A stretch of 64,000 bases of DNA, from assembly GCA_017985015.1 (NCBI GenBank), contig JAGNYI010000013.1, forward strand, positions 16,650 through 80,649, given 5' to 3'. This DNA is from Giesbergeria sp. (lineage in GTDB: Bacteria; Pseudomonadota; Gammaproteobacteria; Burkholderiales; Burkholderiaceae_C). Under the pieces are notes generated by a model that did no database searches, was not told the origin of the DNA, and saw only the letters and a list, made by a program, of their open reading frames with translations. Below, in pieces: positions 34,926-44,762 of this stretch. Position numbers and translations under genes: made by a program. How positions within the stretch are numbered: the stretch's first letter is position 1; each line of letters opens with the position of its first letter.

Positions 34926-36570
34926 GCGATTGCGCTTGCGCTGCCGTGACGAAGCCCGCCACGTCCACCGCGTCCATCTGCTCGGCATCCAGAAACCGCT
35001 CGGCGTAGCGCAGATAGACGCGCTCGCGCAGAAACACCTCGAACAGATCGGGGTCGATGTGGCCGCCGTGCTTCATGCGCTCCATGATGGCAACGGCCTG
35101 CGACAGCTTCATGCCGCTCTTGTAGGGGCGGTCAGCCGCCGTCAGGGCCTCGAAGATGTCGGCAATGCCCATCATGCGGGCCTGCACCGACATCTGATCG
35201 CGGGTGAGGCCGCGCGGGTAGCCCTTGCCGTCCATGCGTTCGTGGTGGCCGCCAGCGTACTCGGGCACCCTCTTGAGGTGCTGGGGCCAGGGCAAGGCTT
35301 CGAGCATTTTGATGGTGGCCACGATGTGGTAATTGATGGTGTCGCGCTCCGCCTGGGTCAGCGTGCCGGAGCGGATGGTGAGGTTCTCAATTTCCTCGGC
35401 GGTCAGAAACTCCGTCTGCACGCCGTCGACATTGCGCCACTGGCGCTGTGCAGACAGGCTGCGAACGCGTTGCTGATCGGCCGCCTGCATGGCCTCGACA
35501 CCGCGGTTGCAATGGCGCAAAAAGGCCCGGTCGTCGTCTATGGCCTGCATCTCCCGTTGCAGGCTGGCCAGGGCCACGGCCTCGGCGCCGGGGTCCACCG
35601 CCGGGCGCAAGGCGAGTTGGGCGCGCAGGGCGGCGAGTTCCGCGTCGCGCTTGGCCACCTCAAAGCGGGTATCGATGAGTCCGATGCGGTCGTAGAGTGT
35701 TTGCAGCTTGGTGGCCTTGTCCACCACGTGCACCGGCGTCGTGATCTTGCCGCAGTCGTGCAGCAGTCCGGCCATTTTCAGCTCGTAGCGGTCGCGATCG
35801 CTCATGTGGAAATCCGCGAGCGGTCCTGTGGTCGTGGCATCTGCCGCTTCGGCCAGCATCATGGTCAGCTCGGGCACGCGCTCGCAATGGCCCCCGGTGT
35901 AGGGCGATTTTTCGTCGATGGCGATATTGATCAGCTTGACGAAGGACTCAAACAAGCGCTCGAGTTGCGTGATGAGCAGCCGGTTGGACAGCGCGATCGC
36001 CGCCTGCGAGGCCAGCGATTCGGTCAGGCTCTGGTCGGCATTCGAAAAAGCCACCACCTTGCCTGTCGCAGGGTCGAGCGCATTGAGCAGTTGCAGCACC
36101 CCGATCAACTCGCCCTGGTGGTCCGTCATCGGCACCGTCAAAAACGATTGCGAGCGGTAGCCGGTGCGCTGGTCAAAGGCGCGCGTGCCAGAAAAGTCAA
36201 AACCTTCTTGCGCATACGCGTCGACGATGTTCACTGTGCGCCCGTGCAGCGCAGCGTGCGCGGCCACCAGCGCGTCATTGGGTGAACCGTCGGCGCGGCG
36301 CAGCGGCAACTCGGGAAGATCGATTTTCTGGCCCGTGGTGCCGCCCTGGCGAACGCCCAGCGAGTCGGTGCGCATGATCTCAAAGCGCAGCGCGCTGTGG
36401 TCTTCCGTCACGCTGTAGAGCGTGCCGCCGTCGGCGCCGGTCAGCGCTTTGGCTGCTTCAAGAATGTTCTCCAGCAGGCGCTCGATATTGCGCTCGCGGG
36501 ACAGCGCCGCCCCAATCCGGTTGAGTTGGTCCAATCGGGCGAAGAGGTTCATCGCAGACTGCTTTTCCAT
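34912..36570 (-). CDS. GAF and HD-GYP domain protein, putative cyclic-di-GMP phosphodiesterase
   Basis: A 552-residue signalling protein. The GAF domain (about 20-195) ends in GVLQLLNAL and QAAIALSNRLL. The HD-GYP domain follows with HCERV (228), the metal HD pair in LLHDCGK (271-272), HHERMDGKGYP (442-452) and ADIFEALTAADRPYKSGM. The HD and GYP parts are separated by a charged helical insert of roughly 100 residues (290-395), much longer than in canonical enzymes. Expected activity is hydrolysis of c-di-GMP, since all metal ligands are visible. The second of two tandem ATGs (36570) is preferred for its AGGGAG spacing. Confidence 0.9.
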   Translation of the reverse strand: MEKQSAMNLFARLDQLNRIGAALSRERNIERLLENILEAAKALTGADGGTLYSVTEDHSALRFEIMRTDSLGVRQGGTTGQKIDLPELPLRRADGSPNDALVAAHAALHGRTVNIVDAYAQEGFDFSGTRAFDQRTGYRSQSFLTVPMTDHQGELIGVLQLLNALDPATGKVVAFSNADQSLTESLASQAAIALSNRLLITQLERLFESFVKLINIAIDEKSPYTGGHCERVPELTMMLAEAADATTTGPLADFHMSDRDRYELKMAGLLHDCGKITTPVHVVDKATKLQTLYDRIGLIDTRFEVAKRDAELAALRAQLALRPAVDPGAEAVALASLQREMQAIDDDRAFLRHCNRGVEAMQAADQQRVRSLSAQRQWRNVDGVQTEFLTAEEIENLTIRSGTLTQAERDTINYHIVATIKMLEALPWPQHLKRVPEYAGGHHERMDGKGYPRGLTRDQMSVQARMMGIADIFEALTAADRPYKSGMKLSQAVAIMERMKHGGHIDPDLFEVFLRERVYLRYAERFLDAEQMDAVDVAGFVTAAQAQSLLKI

Positions 36571-36639
36571 CATCGCTCCCTTGTTTCTGGCTGCCGCTGT
36601 GCATGGTAGCGAAAGCACGCCGCCGGTCTACCATGGGCG

Positions 36640-37308
36640 ATGTCCTCCCTGCCCGTGCTGTATTCATTTCGCCGTTGTCCCTACGCCATCCGCGCTCGCC
36701 TCGCACTCGCCGTGGCGGGCACGCCTTTCACGCTGCGCGAAGTGGTGCTGCGGCACAAGCCCGCCGCCTTGCTGGCCGCATCGGCCAAAGCCACCGTGCC
36801 TGTGCTGGTGCTGGCGGACGCAAGCGTCGTCGAAGAGAGCCTGGCCATCATGCGCTGGGCACTTGAGCGCTGCGACCCAGAGGGCTGGCTGGCCTACGAC
36901 CTGGCTGAGACCGACTCCTTGATCGCCCTGTGCGACGGCCCGTTCAAGCATGCACTGGACCGCTGCAAGTATCCAGAGCGCTTTCCCGATGGGGAGCGCG
37001 AGGCTTCCTGGAGCGCGGCGCAAAGCTGCCTGGACGTGTGGGAGCGCCACCTTCAAGACGGGCAGTTGTGCGGACCGGGCCGCTCGCTGGCAGACGCCGC
37101 GATCTTTCCGTTCGTGCGCCAGTTTGCCGCTATCGAACCGGGGCGCTGGTCCGCTCTGCCCTTGCCCAGGCTGCAGGCATGGCTCGCCGCCTGGCTGGCG
37201 AGCGGCCTTTTTGCCGCAGTGATGGAAAAGCACCCGCCATGGATCGAGGGGGATGCACCCGTGTACCTATTGGACTCGGGCGCCGGACGCGCTCAGGCCG
37301 CCACGTAG
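36640..37308 (+). CDS. Glutathione S-transferase family protein
   Basis: A 222-residue GST-fold protein. The N-terminal thioredoxin-like domain carries CPYA in YSFRRCPYAIRARLALAVAG, then VPVLVL and the glutathione-site VVEESLAIM (E-S pair). A helical C-terminal domain follows, with RSLADAAIFPFVRQFA. The CPYA motif suggests a glutaredoxin-like or omega-type member. Substrate unknown. The 3' end overlaps the convergent dsbB gene by 16 bp. Confidence 0.88.
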   Translation: MSSLPVLYSFRRCPYAIRARLALAVAGTPFTLREVVLRHKPAALLAASAKATVPVLVLADASVVEESLAIMRWALERCDPEGWLAYDLAETDSLIALCDGPFKHALDRCKYPERFPDGEREASWSAAQSCLDVWERHLQDGQLCGPGRSLADAAIFPFVRQFAAIEPGRWSALPLPRLQAWLAAWLASGLFAAVMEKHPPWIEGDAPVYLLDSGAGRAQAAT

Positions 37309-37805
37309 CGCCGGCTGCGGGCCAGCAGCACCATCAGCACCAGCGCAAAACCCACAAAGCAGACGAAAGACCAGTTGGCAATCGAGCCGCCCAGGAAGGT
37401 CCAATCCACCTTCGCACAGTCGCCCGAGCCCCGGAAGATCATGGGAATGGCGCGGCTGAAAGAATAGTTCTCGATCATTCCGTAGAAGTCGCGCCCGCAC
37501 ATCGCGAACTCTGGCGGGTACCACTGCAGCCAGGTCTGGCGGGCCGCAGTGAAGGCACCGAAGCCACTGGCCAGCAAAGCCAGCACCGACCAGGAAATTA
37601 TCCAGCCTTTTCTGGCACTAGCGCTTGCCAGGCCTGTGCATATAGCTACCAAAATAAGAGCATAGCGCTGCACGATGCACATCGGACAAGGTTCCAGTCC
37701 CACCACGTGCTGCAGGTACAGCCCAAACGCCAGCATGCCAATGCAGGCCAGACACATCAGCGCCAGAATGCGGCGCGGGGCCGTGGTGAACCAGTCGAGA
37801 ATCAT
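37293..37805 (-). CDS. dsbB: Disulfide bond formation protein B
   Basis: Inner-membrane quinone reductase that reoxidises DsbA. The 170-residue protein has four membrane helices. Redox cysteines are Cys40-Pro-Met-Cys43 in the first periplasmic loop, and Cys103 and Cys130 in the second (FAMCGRDF; GSGDC). The quinone-site Arg47 follows the CxxC helix. Residues 49-67, the second membrane helix and following turn, coincide with a dispersed repeat. From memory the total length matches relatives, so the repeat has not obviously lengthened the protein. Confidence 0.94.
   Translation of the reverse strand: MILDWFTTAPRRILALMCLACIGMLAFGLYLQHVVGLEPCPMCIVQRYALILVAICTGLASASARKGWIISWSVLALLASGFGAFTAARQTWLQWYPPEFAMCGRDFYGMIENYSFSRAIPMIFRGSGDCAKVDWTFLGGSIANWSFVCFVGFALVLMVLLARSRRYVAA
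37606..37660 (-). repeat. Dispersed repeat inside dsbB
   Basis: On the minus strand TTATTTTGGTAGCTATATGC, then GGCAAGCGCTAGTGCCAG. It encodes LVAICTGLASASARKG in the gene's frame, the same frame as the GNAT copy. Confidence 0.7.
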
Positions 37806-37870
37806 CGAAACCCCAGAACGTCAAAAAAGCGGCGATCCGCCAAAGAGCGCCTTAGACCGACTTTGCGATC

Positions 37871-38979
<1,109 letters not shown>

Positions 38980-38983
<4 letters not shown>

Positions 38984-39894
38984 GTTGGGGTTCCTGCGGC
39001 GCTGGCGTGCGGGCGCTCTGGCGGGAGGTCGGCGGCCAGGCGCAACTGTTGTTCTTGCCGCCACTCGGCCACGCTCTTGATGACCAGCGTGACCAGGGCC
39101 AGCAAAGCCAGCAACGAGGCAACGGCAAAGGCCGCAACCGACTGGTATTCGTTGTACAAAATTTCTACGTGCAGCGGCATGGTGTTGGTCTGGCCACGAA
39201 TGTGGCCCGAGACCACCGACACCGCGCCAAACTCGCCCATGGCGCGGGCGTTGCACAAAATCACGCCATACACCAGGCCCCACTTGATGTTGGGCAGCGT
39301 GACGTGCCAGAAGGTCTGCCAGCCGCTCGCGCCGAGCACGATGGCAGCCTGCTCCTCGTCGTTGCCCTGCGCCTGCATCAGCGGAATGAGTTCGCGCGCA
39401 ATGAACGGCACCGTCACGAACACCGTGGCCAGCACGATGCCGGGCACGGCAAAAATGATCTTGATGTCGTGGGCCATCAGCCAGGGGCCGATCCAGCCGT
39501 TGGCACCAAAAATCAGCACGTAAGTCAGGCCGGCGACTACGGGCGAGACGGAAAACGGCAGGTCGACGAGCGTGGTCAGAAACGCCTTGCCTTTGAATTC
39601 GTACTTGGCAATGCACCAGGCGGCGGCCACGCCGAAGACGAGGTTGAGCGGCACGGCAATCGCTGCGGTGAGCAAGGTGAGGCGAATGGCGGACCAGGCC
39701 TCGGGCTCGCGCAGACCGTCCAGGTAAGCCCCAAAACCCTTCCTCAGCGCTTCGGCAAACACGGCGGCCAGCGGCAGCAGCAGAAACAGCACCATGAACG
39801 CAAGCGCGAGCGCAATCAGCAGCCTGCGCACCCAGGGTGCTTCGGTGGTGCCGGAGCGCGCCGCCGCCTTGTTGCGGACGGATCCCGCGCTCAT
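38980..39894 (-). CDS. cysW: Sulfate ABC transporter permease CysW
   Basis: One of two membrane channel subunits. The 304-residue protein has six predicted helices. Conserved text includes [40 protein letters not shown] and the ATPase-coupling EAA loop in [40 protein letters not shown] is typical of CysW. Four-base overlaps with cysT upstream and cysA downstream indicate one transcript. Confidence 0.95.
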
Positions 39895-40766
39895 GTCTGC
39901 GCCCCCGCGCGGCGCCGCTGCCAGGCCTGCAAGGCATTGATCAGCAGCAGCAGCGCAAATGACATCACCAGCATGACCACGGCCACTGCGGTGGCTCCCG
40001 CGGTGTCGTATTGCTCCAGCTTGCCAATGATGATCAGCGGCGTGATCTCGGAGACCATGGGCATATTGCCGGCGATGAAAATGACCGATCCGTATTCGCC
40101 CACTGCCCGCGCGAAGGCCATGGCAAAGCCTGTCAGCAACGCCGGCGCGATGGACGGCAGCAACACCTTGGTGAACACCTGCCAGCGCGTCGCGCCAAGA
40201 CTCGTCGCGGCTTCTTCCAGCTCACGTTCGGTGTCTTCCAGCACCGGCTGCACGGTGCGCACCACAAACGGCAGACTGATGAAAATCAGCGCCACCACGA
40301 TGCCCGCCGGCTTGAACGCGAGATGGATGCCCAGCGGCGCCAGCAGGCTCCCGACCCAGCCGTTGTCCGCCAGCAGCGAGGTCAGCGCAATCCCGGCCAC
40401 GGCGGTGGGCAAGGCAAAGGGCAGATCCACCAGCGCATCGACGATGCGCTTGCCCGGAAATCGGTAGCGCACCAGCACCCAGGCAATCAGAAGACCAAAC
40501 ACCAGATTGACCAGCGCGGCGAGAAACGACGCCCCAAAGGTGAGCCGGTACGAAGCCAGCACACGCGGCGACGCGACGGCGGACCAGAACTGCTCCCAGC
40601 TCAGGCTGAAGCTGGTGAAGACCAGCGCAGAGAGCGGGATCAGCACGATCACGCTCAGGTAGAACAGCGTGTAGCCGAGCGTCAACCCAAAACCGGGCAA
40701 CACGCGTCGGCTGGCGCGCTTCGCCGGGCGCCCCGCGGGCGCGGGCGCGGCAATGGCTGCAGCCAT
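39891..40766 (-). CDS. cysT: Sulfate ABC transporter permease CysT
   Basis: Second membrane channel subunit, 291 residues. Helices are separated by [16 protein letters not shown]-type sequence and an EAA loop [39 protein letters not shown] distinguishes CysT (CysU). It lies 3 bp after sbp and overlaps cysW. Confidence 0.95.
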   Translation of the reverse strand: MAAAIAAPAPAGRPAKRASRRVLPGFGLTLGYTLFYLSVIVLIPLSALVFTSFSLSWEQFWSAVASPRVLASYRLTFGASFLAALVNLVFGLLIAWVLVRYRFPGKRIVDALVDLPFALPTAVAGIALTSLLADNGWVGSLLAPLGIHLAFKPAGIVVALIFISLPFVVRTVQPVLEDTERELEEAATSLGATRWQVFTKVLLPSIAPALLTGFAMAFARAVGEYGSVIFIAGNMPMVSEITPLIIIGKLEQYDTAGATAVAVVMLVMSFALLLLINALQAWQRRRAGAQT

Positions 40767-40769
40767 GTT

Positions 40770-41762
40770 TTATTGGCCGGGCGTGTACAGCTTATCGAAC
40801 TGGCCGCCGTCATTGAAGTGCACCTTTTGCGCTTCGGTCAGGCTGCCAAAGTACTTGGCCACGGTGAACTGCTTGATCGGTTTGAACACGTCAGCGTGGC
40901 GGGCGAGCACTTTTTCCGAGCGTGGGCGCACCGCGTGCCTGGCGGCGATTTCCTGGGCTTCGTCGGAATACAGGTAGTCTAGGTAGGCCTTGGCCAGCTC
41001 GGCTGTGCCCTTCTTGGCCACCGTGCGCTCAACCACCGCCACCGGGTTCTCGGCCGTGATGCTGACCGACGGGTACACCGCGTCAATCTTGCCGGCGCCA
41101 AATTCGCGCTCAATCGACACCACTTCCGATTCAAAAGTGATCAGCACGTCACCGATGCCGCGCTGCACGAAGGTGGCCGTGGCATCGCGCCCGCCCTTGG
41201 CCAGAATCGGGACATTCTTGTAGAGCTTGGCGACAAAATCGGCGGCCTCGGCATCGGACCCACCCTTCTCACGCACCGAGCCCCATGCTGCCAGATAGGC
41301 GTAGCGGCCGTTGCCGCCGGTTTTGGGGTTGACCACAATGACTTTCACGCCGGGCTTGATGAGGTCGCTCCAATCCTTGATGCCCTTGGGGTTGCCGGCG
41401 CGCACCATGAACAGCATGGTCGATGTGGTCGGCGAGGCGTCGTTCGGGAACTTCTTCTGCCAGTCTTTCGCCACCACCCCGTTGTCGGCCAGGAACTGCA
41501 CGTCGGTGGTGGTGTTCATGGTGACGACGTCGGCCGCCAGACCGTCATTCACCGCGCGCGCCTGGGCGCTGGAGCCGGCGTGCGACTGGTCCACCTTCAC
41601 GTCCTTGCCGGTCGTTTTCTTGTAGTGCGCGATAAAGGCAGGGTTGTATTCCTTGTAGAACTCACGCGCCACGTCGTACGAGACGTTGAGCAGCGAAGTC
41701 TGGGCCGAGGCGATGGAGCTTGCACCCAGGGCGATGGAGGCGAGAAGGAGGCGGATTTTCAT
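40770..41762 (-). CDS. sbp: Periplasmic sulfate-binding protein
   Basis: High-affinity sulfate receptor of the ABC importer. The 330-residue precursor has a signal peptide of about 20 residues ending ASSIASA. The mature protein has VSYDVAREFYKEYNPAFIAH, the anion-site DQSHAGSSAQARAV, the WSDLIKPGVKVIVVNPKTGG block and ERTVAKKGTAELAKAYLDYL. This is the Sbp/CysP family; Sbp is the likelier name with CysT/W/A. ATG 41762 starts the signal peptide. First gene of the operon. Confidence 0.95.
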   Translation of the reverse strand: MKIRLLLASIALGASSIASAQTSLLNVSYDVAREFYKEYNPAFIAHYKKTTGKDVKVDQSHAGSSAQARAVNDGLAADVVTMNTTTDVQFLADNGVVAKDWQKKFPNDASPTTSTMLFMVRAGNPKGIKDWSDLIKPGVKVIVVNPKTGGNGRYAYLAAWGSVREKGGSDAEAADFVAKLYKNVPILAKGGRDATATFVQRGIGDVLITFESEVVSIEREFGAGKIDAVYPSVSITAENPVAVVERTVAKKGTAELAKAYLDYLYSDEAQEIAARHAVRPRSEKVLARHADVFKPIKQFTVAKYFGSLTEAQKVHFNDGGQFDKLYTPGQ

Positions 41763-41855
41763 GGGAACAGTCAGCGCGGTGCGCAAAAAAAGCAGGAATC
41801 GCAGCATTGTGGAGTCGGCTCTTTAAAACTCAAACGAATATTTGATTCTAAATTC

Positions 41856-41871
41856 ATGCAAAAAAATGCAT
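41856..41871 (-). promoter_or_regulatory. AT-rich palindrome upstream of sbp
   Basis: ATGCA, six A, TGCAT within an AT-rich 50-bp block (41821-41875) between sbp and the divergent transporter. It resembles a LysR-type (CysB/Cbl-like) T-N11-A site, but the match is generic. Confidence 0.3.
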
Positions 41872-41924
41872 AAGTCGCCTCTCACACCGCCAATGGCCGG
41901 TTCTATGATCGGGCCCTCTGTTCT

Positions 41925-43022
41925 TTGTGCGCACCAAGCCACACGCCCGTGACCCCATCGCCGCCACCGCTGTCTTCCCTGCCCGCTCCCGCCTGGCGCA
42001 GTGCGCTGGCCGACATGTCGCCCGCCAACTTTGGCATGGTGATGGCCACGGGCATCGTCTCGATCGCCGCGCACATGCTGGGCCAGCGCACGCTCGCGCT
42101 CGGCCTGTTTGCGCTGAACCTGTTTTTGTACCTGCTGATGTGGGGGCTCTATCTGGCCCGCCTGCTGCTGTTTCGCCAGCGCTTTCTTGCAGATCTGCTG
42201 AGCCATCTGCGCGGTCCGGCCTTTTTTACCGCCGTGGCGGCCACCAACGTGCTGGGCAGCCAGTGCCTGCTGCTCATGCGCTGGACCGATGCGGGCCTGG
42301 CGCTCTGGTGTGTGGGCCTGACGCTGTGGCTGTTGCTGACCTACACCATTTTCACGGCGCTGACCATCAAGGAAAACAAGCCGACGCTGGACCGTGGCAT
42401 CAGCGGCGGCTGGCTGTTGGCGGTGGTGGCCACGCAGTCGGTGGCCGTGCTGAGCGCCCTGCTCGCCACCCATATCGGCCAGCCCTACCGGCTGGAGCTG
42501 AATTTTTTTGCGCTCTCCATGTGGCTGTGGGGCGGCATGCTCTACATCTGGATGATGTCGCTCATCTTTTACCGCTACACCTTCTTCCCGTTCAGCCCAG
42601 GCGACCTCTCGCCGCCCTACTGGATCAATATGGGCGCGATGGCAATTTCCACCCTGGCCGGCTCGCTGCTGATCGTCAACACGCCGGATGCGCCCTTTCT
42701 TGCCTCGCTGCTGCCCTTTCTGAAGGGCTTCACGGTGTTTTACTGGGCTACGGGGACCTGGTGGATACCCATGCTGCTGGTGCTGGCCGTCTGGCGCTAC
42801 GGCGTCAAGCGTTTTGGCCTGCACTACGACCCGCTGTACTGGGGCGCCGTGTTCCCACTGGGCATGTACGCGGCGTGTACGCAGGAGATGCGCCTGGCCA
42901 TGGGTTTTGATTTTTTGAGCGCCGTGCCGGTGGTTTTTTTCGGTATCGCGCTGCTGACCTGGACCGTCGCCGGCTTTGGCGCGGCGCGGCAGGCCTGGCG
43001 CATCGTGTTCACACGACCATGA
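41925..43022 (+). CDS. TDT/SLAC1-type membrane transporter (tellurite-resistance/dicarboxylate family)
   Basis: A 365-residue membrane protein with about ten hydrophobic segments. Family marks are MSPANFGMVMATGIVSIAAH at the first helix, YWINMGAMAISTLAGSLLI, FYWATGTWWIPMLLVLAVWR and YDPLYWGAVFPLGMYAACTQ. The TDT family includes TehA, malate transporters and sulfite exporters. The head-to-head position with the sulfate-uptake operon makes sulfite or another anion the best guess, as inference only. Start uncertain: TTG 41925 or GTG 41952. Confidence 0.85.
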   Translation: MCAPSHTPVTPSPPPLSSLPAPAWRSALADMSPANFGMVMATGIVSIAAHMLGQRTLALGLFALNLFLYLLMWGLYLARLLLFRQRFLADLLSHLRGPAFFTAVAATNVLGSQCLLLMRWTDAGLALWCVGLTLWLLLTYTIFTALTIKENKPTLDRGISGGWLLAVVATQSVAVLSALLATHIGQPYRLELNFFALSMWLWGGMLYIWMMSLIFYRYTFFPFSPGDLSPPYWINMGAMAISTLAGSLLIVNTPDAPFLASLLPFLKGFTVFYWATGTWWIPMLLVLAVWRYGVKRFGLHYDPLYWGAVFPLGMYAACTQEMRLAMGFDFLSAVPVVFFGIALLTWTVAGFGAARQAWRIVFTRP

Positions 43023-43025
43023 TGT

Positions 43026-43934
43026 CTAGGCGAGCGAGACCTTGCCTGGTTGCATCTCTGCCAGAAAATCGAGAAATTTGCGCACCGCCGGTGCCAGCCC
43101 CCGGCGCGAGGGAAAGACCGCGTGGAAGATGCCTTCAGGAGTCGTCCAGTCGGGCAGCACGCGCACCAGCTTTCTCTGGCGCAGCTCGTCCTCGCACATG
43201 TAGTCGGGCAACCAGCCCAGGCCCGTGCCGGCGAGCAGCGCAAATTTGAGCGTAAGCAGATCGTCGGCCACGTAGCGCGGCTGGTGCTGCACGGTCTCGC
43301 GCGCGCCGCCGGGGCCAATCAGATTCCACACTGCTTTGCCATCTGCCGCCGCCATGGCAACGCTGTCGATCCGTGCCAGATCGGCCAGCGTGCGCGGCGT
43401 GCCCTGGCGCGCCAGCAGGTCCGGGCTGGCCACCAGCACTTGTCGGGTGCGGTCCAGCCGTTTAACCACCATGCTCGCGCTGCCCTCCACCGACTCGCGC
43501 ACCCGCAGGCCCACGTCCACGCCCTCTTCCACCAGGTTGACCACGCGGTTGCTCACCAGCATTTCCACGCGCACCAGGGGATAGCGGGCCAGAAAATCCG
43601 GCATCAACTGGCCCAGCACGGATTGCGCAATGGTCACCGGGCAGCTCACCCGCAGCGTGCCGCGCGGCTCGGTCTGCACCTGGGCCACGGCGTCGGCCGC
43701 TGCCTGGGCCGATTCGCGCACCGCCTGACAGTGGCGCAGATACGCCTCGCCCACGTCGGTGAGCGAGAGCTTGCGCGTGGTGCGATGCAGCAGACGCACG
43801 CCCAGCTGGCTTTCCAGTTCCGAGACCCGGCGCGAGAGCCGCGACTTCGGAATCCCCAGCGCGCGCCCCGCCGCAGCAAAACCGCCGCGCTCCACCACCT
43901 CGGCGAAATACAGCATGTCGTTGAGGTCTTGCAT
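43026..43934 (-). CDS. LysR-family transcriptional regulator
   Basis: A 302-residue LTTR. The N-terminal winged helix-turn-helix reads MLYFAEVVERGGFAAAGRAL, then GIPKSRLSRRVSELESQLGV. The effector domain follows, including GTLRVSCPVTIAQSVLGQLM and PDYMCEDELRQRKLVRVLPD. It belongs to the AaeR/DhcR-like group common beside quinone and azo reductases. Divergent from azoR with a 109-bp gap, so it probably controls azoR and itself. Effector unknown. Confidence 0.92.
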   Translation of the reverse strand: MQDLNDMLYFAEVVERGGFAAAGRALGIPKSRLSRRVSELESQLGVRLLHRTTRKLSLTDVGEAYLRHCQAVRESAQAAADAVAQVQTEPRGTLRVSCPVTIAQSVLGQLMPDFLARYPLVRVEMLVSNRVVNLVEEGVDVGLRVRESVEGSASMVVKRLDRTRQVLVASPDLLARQGTPRTLADLARIDSVAMAAADGKAVWNLIGPGGARETVQHQPRYVADDLLTLKFALLAGTGLGWLPDYMCEDELRQRKLVRVLPDWTTPEGIFHAVFPSRRGLAPAVRKFLDFLAEMQPGKVSLA

Positions 43935-43977
43935 GATTTTTGAACCTATTAATGGAACGATGTAGCGCGATATTGCC

Positions 43978-43991
43978 ATCTTTTCAAAGAT
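43978..43991. promoter_or_regulatory. Candidate LysR operator half-sites between lysR and azoR
   Basis: ATCTTT, TC, AAAGAT inverted repeat in the divergent promoter region, 52 bp before azoR. Short and not specific. Confidence 0.3.
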
Positions 43992-44043
43992 TGCGCTCTC
44001 CACCAAACTCTATCCATCGCTTTCAACACGTTCGGAGATTTCC

Positions 44044-44691
44044 ATGCAACTGCTTCACGTCGATTCCGCCATCACCGGCGCCCAGTCTGTCTCGCGCCAG
44101 CTCAGCCGCCAGGTGGTGGACAGCTGGACTTCAGCACACCCTGGCACACAGGTGACGCATCTCGACCTGGTGACCCACGCGCCGGCCCACCTGACGCAGG
44201 ATGCGCTGGCACTGCGCATGGGCCAGACGGACAACCTGAGCGAAGCACAAAAACGCGAGAACGCGGTGACCGAAGGCCTGCTGCAGCAGTTTTTGGCGGC
44301 GGATGTCATCGTGATCGGCGCGCCGCTCTACAACTTCAGCATTCCGACCCAGCTCAAGGCCTGGATCGATCGCCTGGCCCAGCCTGGCCGCACCTTTCGC
44401 TACACCGCCAGCGGCCCCGAAGGCCTGGCCGGCGGCAAGACGGTGATCGTGGCCAGCAGCCGCGGGGGCCTGTATTCCACCAGCGAGGGCGGCCGGGCCA
44501 TGGAGCACCAGGAGAGCTACTTGCAGACGGTGCTGGGTTTTCTTGGCATCACCGACGTGCGCTTCGTGCGCGCCGAAGGTCTGGGCATGGGCGAGGCCGC
44601 GCGCGAAGCGGCGCTGACCAGCGCGCAGGCCGACATCCGGGCCCACACGCAACAGGCGGCCAACGAGGCACGCCTGGCGCGCGCGGCCTGA
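44044..44691 (+). CDS. azoR: FMN-dependent NADH-azoreductase / quinone reductase
   Basis: Flavodoxin-fold enzyme that reduces azo compounds and quinones by two electrons using NADH. The 215-residue protein has the phosphate loop region [19 protein letters not shown]-contact [40 protein letters not shown] and SSRGGLYS. All are AzoR signatures. It sits divergently next to its probable LysR regulator, consistent with quinone or electrophile detoxification. Confidence 0.93.
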   Translation: MQLLHVDSAITGAQSVSRQLSRQVVDSWTSAHPGTQVTHLDLVTHAPAHLTQDALALRMGQTDNLSEAQKRENAVTEGLLQQFLAADVIVIGAPLYNFSIPTQLKAWIDRLAQPGRTFRYTASGPEGLAGGKTVIVASSRGGLYSTSEGGRAMEHQESYLQTVLGFLGITDVRFVRAEGLGMGEAAREAALTSAQADIRAHTQQAANEARLARAA

Positions 44692-44695
44692 CGCT

Positions 44696-44762
44696 TCATT
44701 CAAATTTTGATAAAAATAGGGCTCTAGCGCTTATCCCATAAGCGTTAGCAGCTATCAATTCA
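44696..44762 (-). repeat. Dispersed repeat between azoR and the kinase gene
   Basis: On the minus strand TGAATTGATAGCTGCTAACG, then GATAAGCGCTAGAGCCC: a full copy in the gap between convergent genes. It reaches the TGA stop of the kinase gene at 44760-44762. Confidence 0.8.
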
